The translations under genes and the position numbers were made by a program. A DNA stretch of 64,000 bases from Methanolobus vulcani. Lineage in GTDB: Archaea; Halobacteriota; Methanosarcinia; Methanosarcinales; Methanosarcinaceae. How positions within the stretch are numbered: position 1 is the first letter of the stretch; each line of letters starts with the position of its first letter. This document shows positions 38,402 to 46,411 of the stretch, piece after piece. A model generated the notes under the pieces. That model did not search any database, had not been told where the DNA came from, and saw only the letters and a program-made list of their open reading frames with translations. The stretch lies in contig NZ_FNCA01000009.1 of NCBI RefSeq assembly GCF_900100715.1, forward strand, positions 52,236 to 116,235, given 5' to 3'.

Positions 38402-38932
38402 TTATGGAAACTCAAAAGAAATCTCTTCTGCAAATGCTTTCTGGAACCTCAATTTCTTCTGCTGATAGTCTTCCTGATCTTCGATCAAAAGGTTACCATA
38501 TGTAGGAGCAAAAGTATAGCCACTTTCATCATCTCCTTTAGTAACAAAAAGATAGTTCTCCCCCGGCCGGAGTAATTCATCTCCATCCGCAAGGGTCAGA
38601 TACTTCCAGATGAGCACATGTTCATAGCCACCGAACTGGTTTACGATGACGTTCCCGGTAGCATTTCCTTTTATCGTTTCTATGACATCAACACTGAAAT
38701 GAGTTTGCAGATATGGTTCTGTTGACGTGCCAGTCTGTTCGATTACTTTACCAATAAATACATCAGTGGCAGCCCTAACCAGTTCTCTGTCATCAGAAAC
38801 ATTGATTGCATAATCTATCTGAGCCATTCCATGTTGGGTGTCGAAGTAGTAGACTTGAATGAGCTAGGCAGATACTCCCAGCAGTGCTGCAATGATTAAG
38901 AAGGCTAAAAGGATAGTGGGTTTGGTTGTCAT
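38402..38932 (-). CDS. Exported protein with an in-frame TAG after the signal peptide
   Basis: From ATG 38932 (AGAGGA six bases upstream) the frame gives MTTKPTILLAFLIIAALLG, then VSA, a TAG codon at 38864-38866, and LIQVYYFDTQHG. It continues without any shift into a 141-residue beta-rich domain (DVFIGKVIEQTGTS, FSVDVIETIKGN, GENYLFVTKGDD). Signal peptide, stop and mature part are all in one frame. In Methanosarcinaceae UAG can be read as pyrrolysine, so read-through is possible. A nonsense mutation or sequencing error is the alternative. Without read-through only the part from the internal ATG at 38827 could be made, lacking export. The function of the beta domain is unknown. Confidence 0.65.
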
Positions 38933-39014
38933 TGTTTCCTCTTGTTAGTATTCTGCAAACTATTTTATTGATTGTAAATGGTTTTTAATATGTGTGGTTT
39001 TTTGTATAAAATAA

Positions 39015-39034
39015 ATGTGGCCTATCATCAAACT
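39015..39034 (-). promoter_or_regulatory. Surface-regulon motif, copy 7 (one base shorter)
   Basis: Read on the minus strand it is AGTTTGATGATAGGCCACAT, with TTATTTTATAC after it. The amber-interrupted gene starts 82 bases downstream. It closely resembles copy 3, less one base. Confidence 0.6.
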
Positions 39035-39090
39035 GATAATAATGCTTCAATTTACATTGAATCCAATATTCTTGAACATGAGAAATTTCA

Positions 39091-39733
39091 TTATTCCAAA
39101 TACTCTTCAAAAACAGCAAACCAACTAAGAAAAAGACCAAATAATAGAATGCAGATGATGTGCAAAATTCCGAATATCTGAACATGGGAATAGTATGCCC
39201 TTATAACCTGGGTTACTATGAAGTAAATGGATATCGATGCAGTCATAACTATAGAGAGGGCAAAAGGTATTCTCATTACTTTTCTTCTGTTATCCGGCAT
39301 TGAGAGAATGAGCAATATGGAAGATATTGAGAATATTATTGATACAAGGCCTTGTCCAATTTGTGTCTCTAAGAAGGGTAAGCTACCATTGGCAGACATG
39401 AATGAGATATCGTATATAGCTGCCATGTAAAGATGATCTCGAACATACGTTAATAAGAATATCGAGATTAAGAGTGGAATTGCCAGATACCATCTCTTAG
39501 AGATCGGTCTTATTTTATCCATATATAGCAGGATTCCTAACATCGGAAGGATCATGGATAGAATATAGAAGAGAGAGGATGATGTAATTTGCTGTTGTAT
39601 AGGAAATGAATAAACTTGGTACAAGTTGAGTTAGTATCAATGAAATTATTCCAATGATCCACAATGCTGTGTATGTAAATGATGTGAATAGTAAAGGTAT
39701 GTTTATTCTATCGGTTATCGTTTTGAGTGTCAA
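39091..39733 (-). pseudogene. Six-to-seven-span membrane protein gene interrupted by a frameshift
   Basis: Two frames meet near 39600. The upstream one (from 39733) codes TDRINIPLLFTSFTYTAL and two spans. The downstream one (to 39091) codes about five further spans, including LSMILPMLGILLYMDK and PISKRWYLAIPLLISIFLL. Joining them needs the loss of one base or the gain of two between about 39590 and 39625, for example at CATTT. The joined protein looks like the sensor-type N-terminal membrane domain of archaeal histidine kinases (7TM), but no kinase part follows. A degenerate island motif (GAGCCATAAA near 39767-39789) lies upstream. Confidence 0.5.
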
Positions 39734-39813
39734 TTCTATTTCTCCAGAAGTGAGATTTTTACGTAACTTTATGGCTCCTTATTGAAAGTTAAAAAAGAGA
39801 TCAAAGGATTATA

Positions 39814-40659
39814 TCATGGATATCTCCCTTCTCCTGTTATAAGTTCACCTGATACCTGACTCCATCCGTTCTGAGGACCCGTCAGAGTGGTTATTATTGA
39901 TTCCCTGAAACTATTTGACCTCCAGCCACTAGTAAACCATTCATTTGAACCATCTGAAGTTATGTATATCTGGACTTCGGCATTATCCGGTGCATCATAT
40001 TGAGCATATATCATGCTATCGTAGTCGTATAATTTTGCATTTGGTTTATTATAAAGTTCGACCATGGCTGCTGCTTTTTCTTCGTTTTCTACAACGTTGA
40101 ACTTTGGCATCAGGACTTCAGAAGTACCTACGGGATTTTGGGTATCAATAGTATCATTGACCGTTGCTCCTGCGGATAGGTAAATGTTTTCTTGAGGGTA
40201 GGGTGTTTCTTCAGAATAGGTGCCGGATTTTATGAATGTTATTTCCATTTCATCAGGATTGCCTGGCACTGGTACATCGATAGGATCAGAATAGAATATT
40301 GGTGTAATCTCGTCTATGCTCATAGCCAGCATTGTTCCATATTCTGTGTCTATTATGGAACAATTCCATGAGGGATAATCCTCTGAACAACGTTCCATAA
40401 GGTTTGAACCAATGGATGATGTATTATTTTTAGCAGGGATCGGCATGTAAAGAGTTACATTACTTATCTTTGAGTCTGAAGTAATTATAAGGTCGTAATT
40501 ATAGCTCTTTATATCATAATCGCTGTCAGTGTTACTATTATCACCAAATAATGTTGGCAAAAAAATCAATGAAATGATTATGAGTAGATATAATCCAATT
40601 TTGTATGGTTGCCTCATTTTTATTTTCCTGTATAGCGCTGATATAGTTTTATTAGTCAT
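39814..40659 (-). CDS. Exported anchored beta protein, function unknown
   Basis: After a basic N-terminus comes one hydrophobic span (IGLYLLIIISLIFLPTLFG). The remainder, about 240 residues, is strand-rich and acidic with several N-x-S/T sites (NVTLYMPIPAKNNTS). It ends with a conserved-looking block ISTDGSNEWF-like YITSDGSNEWFTSGWRS. The ATG overlaps the stop of the beta-helix gene by four bases (ATGA), so the two are coupled under motif copy 8. The function is unknown; a partner for the beta-helix protein is inference. Confidence 0.65.
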   Translation of the reverse strand: MTNKTISALYRKIKMRQPYKIGLYLLIIISLIFLPTLFGDNSNTDSDYDIKSYNYDLIITSDSKISNVTLYMPIPAKNNTSSIGSNLMERCSEDYPSWNCSIIDTEYGTMLAMSIDEITPIFYSDPIDVPVPGNPDEMEITFIKSGTYSEETPYPQENIYLSAGATVNDTIDTQNPVGTSEVLMPKFNVVENEEKAAAMVELYNKPNAKLYDYDSMIYAQYDAPDNAEVQIYITSDGSNEWFTSGWRSNSFRESIITTLTGPQNGWSQVSGELITGEGRYP

Positions 40660-42293
40660 CGCAAGTCGATATCATCTGAGAGTACTCCAAGCAATTCCCA
40701 CTTCACTTCTCCATAATAAGGATGTGGATACTCCAATTCCCTTTTCAGGTTGACCTCTACCAAAACCTCATATGTTTTTCCAGATTCCAGATCAATTGTA
40801 CATTCATAATAATTAGAACCCAGATACTCTAAGACCACTTGTTCCTCATGTATCAATTCTGTATCTTCATCTGAGTATGACCCGTCAGCAGGTGTGGAAA
40901 CACTTACCTGAACAAAGACCGGCAGGTTATCTATCATATCTCCTGTATTGTTGGTATGAAGGTAAGCATCTTTGTTTTGATAGTTTAGGTTCATTGAAAG
41001 TGTCACTCTTGAATATGTTTCATTTATGGGAATTGAATTGGCCTCTAAATTCTCAACATAAACATTGTTTGCAGGCAAACTGGACTCGAATGGAAAATAC
41101 CATGCAAGAAGCAAAATAGCTGAGATTATGATCAATGCAACTAAACCAAAAAGTCCTTTCTTCAACCAGGATAAGCCGAAATAAAAAGCAATTATAGTTA
41201 GTATTGTCAGAGTGATGATCACAATAAGAATAGCCTGTAATAGACTAAGTTTTATGTTTTCAGCACGGTTGTCTGCAAATGAATTATCCTCAATACTATT
41301 TTTATCGTCTGGAAATCGGTGGTAAATAGCATATTCTTCATTTGACCGGAACTTATTATTTTTAATAATATTGTCATCGGTGCTTTCGATTGTTATCCCG
41401 TTCAGATTGCTATAGAAAGAATTTCGCTCGAATATGTTATTTGAGCTTAAACAAGTCAAGTATAGTCCAGAATCCTTATTTTCTGCAAAATAATTATCTG
41501 TTACTGAATTTGAATTTGATTCCCATATATGAAGACCATATTGCTTGTTCTCATTGAGATTGTTGCCAAAGACTGTGTTTTTATCAGATGATGTCAATGC
41601 CAGACCAATATTATTGAGTATTAGTTCATTCTCGACAATTGTGCAGAATAAGGATTTCCTGAGGGCTATTCCATACATCTGGTTATTACTGACGTTATTA
41701 CCTTCAATGGTAATCTGATCAGATTCATCCACATAAAGACCGCGTTTGTTATTCTGAACATTGTTATTTTCCAGGTTGTTCAGTGTGGAATCAAGAAGAT
41801 GGACCCCATGTTCAATATTCAGGAAGATAGTGTTATTTTGAATCTCACTACCTGAAGAGGAGACAATATAAAGACCGTCTAGTGTGTTAGAAATAATGTT
41901 GTTACTTACAAGAGAAGAATCTGCATGATCAATGAATATACCTACAACAGAGGGGTTACTACTAGCCCCTTCAATCGTTAATCCACTTATTTTCACGTTA
42001 TCTACTGTTATGTGAATTATTGGGGCAGATGAATTGTTAGAAATAAGAACAACATCTTCAGGGTCAAGCGAAAAGGAGCTTATGCTTAAAGGTTTGTCTA
42101 CCGTGAGAGATTCAGAATATGTTCCACTGTAAATAATTATAGAATCATCCTTTTGAGCATGATCTATCGCATCCTGTATGGAACTGAAAGAGAGATTTGT
42201 AGTGCTGTTGTCACCTACTGTTATTGTAGTTGCAGAGACACAACCAACAGTAAGGAAGAGAAAGAGCATTAATGTGATTATTCTAAGATTCAC
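40656..42293 (-). CDS. NosD-like parallel beta-helix surface protein
   Basis: The signal peptide (MNLRIITLMLFLFLTVGCVS) is followed by about 300 residues of right-handed beta-helix repeats with the NosD/PbH1 pattern: SISSFSLDPEDV, VSNNIISNTLDGLYIVSSSG, IQNNTIFLNIEHG, IEGNNVSNNQMYGIAL and so on, each about 23 residues. After the helix come two membrane spans (LLQAILIVIITLTILTIIAF and LFGLVALIIISAILLLAWYF) and a C-terminal beta domain of about 130 residues. NosD-type helices bind or process carbohydrates or metal sites outside the cell. The precise role is unknown. It is the first gene of a two-gene unit. Confidence 0.85.
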   Translation of the reverse strand: MNLRIITLMLFLFLTVGCVSATTITVGDNSTTNLSFSSIQDAIDHAQKDDSIIIYSGTYSESLTVDKPLSISSFSLDPEDVVLISNNSSAPIIHITVDNVKISGLTIEGASSNPSVVGIFIDHADSSLVSNNIISNTLDGLYIVSSSGSEIQNNTIFLNIEHGVHLLDSTLNNLENNNVQNNKRGLYVDESDQITIEGNNVSNNQMYGIALRKSLFCTIVENELILNNIGLALTSSDKNTVFGNNLNENKQYGLHIWESNSNSVTDNYFAENKDSGLYLTCLSSNNIFERNSFYSNLNGITIESTDDNIIKNNKFRSNEEYAIYHRFPDDKNSIEDNSFADNRAENIKLSLLQAILIVIITLTILTIIAFYFGLSWLKKGLFGLVALIIISAILLLAWYFPFESSLPANNVYVENLEANSIPINETYSRVTLSMNLNYQNKDAYLHTNNTGDMIDNLPVFVQVSVSTPADGSYSDEDTELIHEEQVVLEYLGSNYYECTIDLESGKTYEVLVEVNLKRELEYPHPYYGEVKWELLGVLSDDIDLR

Positions 42294-42372
42294 GGTCTTT
42301 GTCCTTTAAACTCAGATAATATCAGAAAATTTGTTTAACTTTGTACTAATTTTTTAGTAAACTATATATTTT

Positions 42373-42393
42373 TTATGGCCAATGCATCCAACC
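42373..42393 (-). promoter_or_regulatory. Surface-regulon motif, copy 8
   Basis: Read on the minus strand it begins GGTTGGATGCATTGGCCATA, followed by the TATA-like AATATATAG. The beta-helix gene starts 79 bases downstream. Copy 9 points the other way, 41 bases to the right. Confidence 0.72.
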
Positions 42394-42434
42394 AATATGA
42401 TTGTCAGTCCTGACTTTACCCAGATAAAAATGTC

Positions 42435-42455
42435 AGTTGGATAGTATGACCATAA
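42435..42455 (+). promoter_or_regulatory. Surface-regulon motif, copy 9
   Basis: It begins AGTTGGATAGTATGACCATA and is followed by CAATAAATAAAT. The four-span membrane gene starts 87 bases downstream. Confidence 0.65.
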
Positions 42456-42542
42456 TCAATAAATAAATTAGATGTAATTTTTAATTAATTTACGAACTAA
42501 TTTTAGAATATAGTAAGTTTTGTAAAAATATGGAGTTATTAA

Positions 42543-42950
42543 ATGGCAGCAAACCGAGGAAGATACCTGACAATAGGAAGGTACCTGGCAATAATTGGTG
42601 GAGTTTTAGGTATCTTTGTAAGTTTAGGACTATACGGCTTAATTGAAGGGATAATACCCACCAATGGTATAGCTATAGGCTTTATTTATGGTGCGACACC
42701 AGTATTGGGAATATCTGACCCAAAAGCAGTGTTGGCAATCCAGACATTTTCAGCAACAGCACTTGCATTCATTGGAATCATAGCAGCTTACAAATTATCG
42801 AAAAACGTGCGTAATTCTGCATTAATTATAATTGCATCAGGTATTGCCGGATTCATATTCATGGGAATTTTATGGATTCCAACCGGAATTTTGTTTGTAC
42901 TCGGCGGGATACTATTAATGAGAGACATGAAGGTTAGTACCCCAGCTTAG
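42543..42950 (+). CDS. Four-span membrane protein, 135 residues
   Basis: The protein has four hydrophobic spans (IIGGVLGIFVSLGLYGLI, GIAIGFIYGATPVLGI, TFSATALAFIGIIAAYKL, LWIPTGILFVLGGILLM) with short charged ends. It is glycine-rich and lacks any catalytic motif. It resembles small DUF4064-like membrane proteins in style, but I cannot assign it. It is followed by the interrupted small gene at 42991 and is probably cotranscribed with it. Confidence 0.65.
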   Translation: MAANRGRYLTIGRYLAIIGGVLGIFVSLGLYGLIEGIIPTNGIAIGFIYGATPVLGISDPKAVLAIQTFSATALAFIGIIAAYKLSKNVRNSALIIIASGIAGFIFMGILWIPTGILFVLGGILLMRDMKVSTPA

Positions 42951-42990
42951 CATTATACAAATTAAGAACTGATTGAGAAAAGAAAACTCG

Positions 42991-43222
42991 ATGAAAATAA
43001 GGAAAATCCATATATTTCTATAGCAAAAGCAGTTGGATTGTTAGTTGTTGTATTTTTCCTGCCTTTTGCAACCTTTTTTACATGGGGGGTGGATACAACC
43101 ATGAGAATTCAAAATCCATAGATGCAATGTTATTAGACACTGCCTCTGATGATTTCATAATACTTACGAAACAGGAAATCAACAATTACCCGCACTATTA
43201 CAAGGTAATGATTGTTTTCTGA
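42991..43222 (+). pseudogene. Small membrane protein gene with two apparent one-base losses
   Basis: Three frames must be joined. With one more A in the AAAA run at 42994-42997, and one more T at 43074-43079 or G at 43084-43089, the frame reads MKNKENPYISIAKAVGLLVV, then VFFLPFATFF, a short loop with GGGYNHENSKSIDAMLLD and a tail ending YYKVMIVF: about 78 residues with one span. Both junctions are homopolymers, and every piece has coding-like composition. I favour sequencing losses over decay. The function is unknown. The rest of the 327-base gap (42951-43277) holds nothing else. Confidence 0.5.
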
Positions 43223-43277
43223 TAAATTTTGATACTACCTCCTCTTAAAAATAAGTTTATTCTTTCAACAGGAATGA

Positions 43278-43874
43278 TTATTCTGATCCTGTCCACACCT
43301 GAACAACTGCACGAGTATCCATATCAATCAGGGCAGATATCGAACTATCCATCCAGGTTACACTAATCAGGGGTTTTCCGGTATAGAATTTCTCCGAGGT
43401 CTCTGGTAATATTTGTTTTACGGAAGGATCTCCGTTGGTATACATACCAGAACCCATAGCACTGGCAACTTCTTCGTTTTGAAGAGCAAGGCTAATAGCT
43501 TCAGACCGGACAGATTCAGGGATAGCTTCAAGGATATATCCGGTGATAATTATTTCATTGTCACTGTATACGAAATCATATCTATCCATATACTTTGAAG
43601 CTGATGTAGAGGCAGTAGCATGTATGTGGATTTTGTTATTCTTTTCTGATGTAGCGAGTGTTATGTTGTCATATTCTATACCCTGGTAAGGACTGACCAG
43701 CTGAGATATTCTTGCCTCGATCTTATCAGCATTAGAAGGAGGAGCCCCGGTCCATAGAAATTCATTAACAGAAGAAGAATTAGTAAAATTTGTCAGGGAA
43801 ATAATACCTGCAAAGAGAAATATCATAACTACCAAAGCTATGGATATTTTAGACATACCAACCATGTATTTCAC
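43278..43874 (-). CDS. Anchored exported protein with PepSY-like end, function unknown
   Basis: A hydrophobic N-terminus (ISIALVVMIFLFAGIISL) serves as anchor. A small alpha/beta domain follows: IEARISQLVSPYQGIEYDNI, IHIHATASTSASKY, and ALQNEEVASAMGSG. The C-terminal strand pair (LISVTWMDSSISALIDMDTR, AVVQVW) resembles PepSY-type inhibitor domains, which often accompany secreted peptidases. That match is a guess from pattern only. It lies 44 bases after the Ig-like protein gene and is probably in the same unit under motif copy 10. Confidence 0.6.
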   Translation of the reverse strand: MKYMVGMSKISIALVVMIFLFAGIISLTNFTNSSSVNEFLWTGAPPSNADKIEARISQLVSPYQGIEYDNITLATSEKNNKIHIHATASTSASKYMDRYDFVYSDNEIIITGYILEAIPESVRSEAISLALQNEEVASAMGSGMYTNGDPSVKQILPETSEKFYTGKPLISVTWMDSSISALIDMDTRAVVQVWTGSE

Positions 43875-43918
43875 CTAAAAAGATAGACAGGACGTACCAA
43901 TACGTCCATGTCTGGTAT

Positions 43919-45205
43919 TTATTCCGAGTCCCCAATGGTTATCAAATAGTCAAACTCTTCTATATTAATCGGAAGAATGTTCAATGTCCATTCTCCAACA
44001 GCACCTGATGTTTCATATGTTTCCACATATGATTCCAGAGTTTCCTGATAAATTCCAGCACTATCGATTTCCCATGGAGGATAGGAGGAAGCTCCAAGAC
44101 TTACAGTACCGCCATAAGTTGTTCTGATCAACTTCAGTTCAACATTACCGGATCCATTTTCAAGTTCCAGGTCAAAGGAAGGATCTTCGGTTTCTGTTTC
44201 ACTGCCTGTCCCCATCCATTTGTCATAATTGTAAACACTAGAGGACAACTTAATTGTGATAGGATCGTTGGTCTGAGTTGTAAATTTCTTAGCGTAAGGC
44301 TCAACAGGCTGGGTCCATACATCAAAGTTCAATGATACTTCATCGTCCCATTCATCTATAGAAGGATCATCAATATTCAGATCAATATCCCCGTAATATG
44401 TGCCTCTTGCATCCTCAGGTACTTCAAGGTGTACATTGACTACAGCCGTTTCTCCGGCTTTGACGACAGATGGAGCAGTAATTTCCATTGCATCACTTTC
44501 AAATGCAAATCCACTTGTTCCATATCTACTGGAAAAACTCCATTGATCATCATCAAACTCAGGATCGATTTCAATATCATGGTCAGCTATGTTCTTAAGT
44601 GTGATCTCATAATCATATTCTTCTCCTGATTCGACACGGTCTCTTATGTATGATGTCTGTATCTGAATGTTTGGAGGAGTCCATACTTCAATATATAAGT
44701 ACATAGCATTGATATATTGTGGATAGACGGAGTATGATTGCGGCATTGTATCGTCTGTGAAAGCAACACTAGCCCCATAGTCTCCTATATCTGCGTCTTC
44801 AGGAATGTCCACTTTAATTGTAAATTCTACCTTTTCTTCCGGTTCCAAATCTTTGCTGGAAGGTGTTATGCTTACCCAGTTTTCATCAATGAGATTTTGT
44901 TGATATGCCGTAGGAACCATTTTTGGCTCAAGAGTGATTGTTTTATTATCTTTGTTGGTGACTGTTACGGAAATCTCATTATTGTCCCCTGGCTTTAAAT
45001 CAATGTTTGAATAAGTCGGATTGATATTGAGTTTTGCAAAAGTTATATCCGAGTATAGTATTGCTTCATCACTGCCTTCGATTAATATCGTTTCTGATGT
45101 GGCATATGTTTCAATATCCGCACTGGCAACAGGTGAAAATGCCATTCCGATAAGTAGCATCGAAGCAATTAAACTGTATATTCGTATTCTTTCATTGTTG
45201 TACAT
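43919..45205 (-). CDS. Exported Ig-like (NEW3/CARDB-type) surface protein
   Basis: The signal peptide (IYSLIASMLLIGMAFSPVA) precedes three or more beta-sandwich domains. The first has NEISVTVTNKDNKTITLEPK and EKVEFTIKVDIPEDADIGDY, the second EYDYEITLKNIADHDIEIDP and VNVHLEVPEDARGTYYGDI. These fit the NEW3/COG1470 type of Ig-like domains in archaeal envelope proteins. The C-terminal third is another beta domain without recognised motifs. No membrane span closes the protein, so it is released or bound by other means. It is the first gene of a two-gene unit. Confidence 0.78.
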   Translation of the reverse strand: MYNNERIRIYSLIASMLLIGMAFSPVASADIETYATSETILIEGSDEAILYSDITFAKLNINPTYSNIDLKPGDNNEISVTVTNKDNKTITLEPKMVPTAYQQNLIDENWVSITPSSKDLEPEEKVEFTIKVDIPEDADIGDYGASVAFTDDTMPQSYSVYPQYINAMYLYIEVWTPPNIQIQTSYIRDRVESGEEYDYEITLKNIADHDIEIDPEFDDDQWSFSSRYGTSGFAFESDAMEITAPSVVKAGETAVVNVHLEVPEDARGTYYGDIDLNIDDPSIDEWDDEVSLNFDVWTQPVEPYAKKFTTQTNDPITIKLSSSVYNYDKWMGTGSETETEDPSFDLELENGSGNVELKLIRTTYGGTVSLGASSYPPWEIDSAGIYQETLESYVETYETSGAVGEWTLNILPINIEEFDYLITIGDSE

Positions 45206-45336
45206 ATTTTCCTCCTCTTTGATCAGATCATTTTTTTGTTGGTTTAAAATCCAAGAGCATTTTTAATTTTTATGTATCTGATGCTATGTTATTTTCAATG
45301 TTAGTATGCTTAATTGGTAGCCTACTTATAAAATAA

Positions 45337-45357
45337 TTATGGCCATTGTCTAAAACT
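45337..45357 (-). promoter_or_regulatory. Surface-regulon motif, copy 10
   Basis: Read on the minus strand it begins AGTTTTAGACAATGGCCATA, followed by ATTATTTTATAAG. The right half is perfect, the left half diverged. The Ig-like gene starts 131 bases downstream. Confidence 0.6.
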
Positions 45358-45381
45358 ATGAAATAGATTTTTTATATATAT

Positions 45382-46191
45382 CTAATAGTTTTCATCAAAT
45401 AACAGAGAAGCTTGTGGATAGTATTTTTTGTATCGTCCATCCTTTTTGAACTCAATCAGGTCATCTTCATGGAGTGCTTTGATATGCCAGTGTACTGTAC
45501 TTTTGTCAATGTTCAGGGTAGAGGATAATTCCTGCCCTGTGATACCCGGTCTTTCAGATATTATCTCAATTATTTTCCTGCGGTTCTTGTTCTTCCTGTG
45601 AAGATGAAGCAATTTTGCATCTTCCGTTTTTGAATAAGTGATATGAAAGAGGCCTTTTAACTTGCCTTTTTTAAATGTCTGTATTCGATTATCAGAGGAC
45701 AGTTTCGAAAGATAATAACGTAAAGTACCTCTTTTCAAATCAAGGTCTTCAGATATCTCAGACTCCATACAACCAGGATTTTCAGCTATGTAAGAGGCAA
45801 TTTCCTGCATTTTAGGATTGGTACCTCCTGTCAGTATTTTCCCAAGAAGAAGTGGAAGACATTTAAGTAGTGTTACCGTAGAAAATACAGCTCCACTTAT
45901 GACAGATAGTTGTATCCATAAAGGCAGTTCCCAGAAAGTGATTTGCTTGTCTGGACCACTGTCATCAACTACATCACCTTCTTCAAGGGGCAAATGCCCC
46001 GGAGTGACAATATACTCGTGCTCATCACCACCACCAAATGGGTGCAATAATGCAGAAGGATGATATAGATAGAAAAATGGACTTTTTTTAACACGGTAGC
46101 CATCATCACCATTTAAAGTGCAGACTGTCACTATCGTTCCAAAAATAATAATCAGGATTAATCCTGCTCTAACCAATGAACCAATTCTCAT
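45382..46191 (-). CDS. Membrane-anchored tandem winged-helix regulator B
   Basis: This paralogue of regulator A has the same plan: an N-terminal anchor (LVRAGLILIIIFGTIVTVC), an outer segment of about 60 residues with EYIVTPGHLP and DDSGPDKQITFWELPLW, a second span (IQLSVISGAVFSTVTLLK), then two winged helices (NPGCMESEISEDLDLKRGTL and PGITGQELSSTLNIDKSTVH). The outer segment is longer than in A and contains YHPSALLHPFGGG. The winged helices are nearly identical in their recognition helices, so both may bind the same sites. It is preceded by motif copy 11. Confidence 0.85.
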   Translation of the reverse strand: MRIGSLVRAGLILIIIFGTIVTVCTLNGDDGYRVKKSPFFYLYHPSALLHPFGGGDEHEYIVTPGHLPLEEGDVVDDSGPDKQITFWELPLWIQLSVISGAVFSTVTLLKCLPLLLGKILTGGTNPKMQEIASYIAENPGCMESEISEDLDLKRGTLRYYLSKLSSDNRIQTFKKGKLKGLFHITYSKTEDAKLLHLHRKNKNRRKIIEIISERPGITGQELSSTLNIDKSTVHWHIKALHEDDLIEFKKDGRYKKYYPQASLLFDENY

Positions 46192-46320
46192 AATTTTCTA
46201 AGTTTGTCCAAATCTAACATTTTAGCATATAGTAATTGTCAACTAATTTCATCAAATGTTGCTAGAACTTTTTGTATAGCTTGCTAAGGAAATTTCTTAT
46301 CGGAACATATTATTTATTGC

Positions 46321-46341
46321 TTATGGCCATATTGTCCAACT
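46321..46341 (-). promoter_or_regulatory. Surface-regulon motif, copy 11
   Basis: Read on the minus strand it begins AGTTGGACAATATGGCCATA, followed by GCAATAAATAATATG. Regulator B starts 129 bases downstream. It is the last copy found to the right. Confidence 0.72.
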
Positions 46342-46411
46342 GTTCTCCAAGTTTCCACTTACCCGTGCATTTTTTCTCAAATAACGCTAATTACTACAAC
46401 AGTTGACATTT

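Noticed and set aside
39767..39789. Possible twelfth regulon motif (AATAAGGAGCCATAAA on the minus strand)
   Set aside because: Only the right half matches and no TATA-like box follows; kept as a degenerate site in the note on the split gene.
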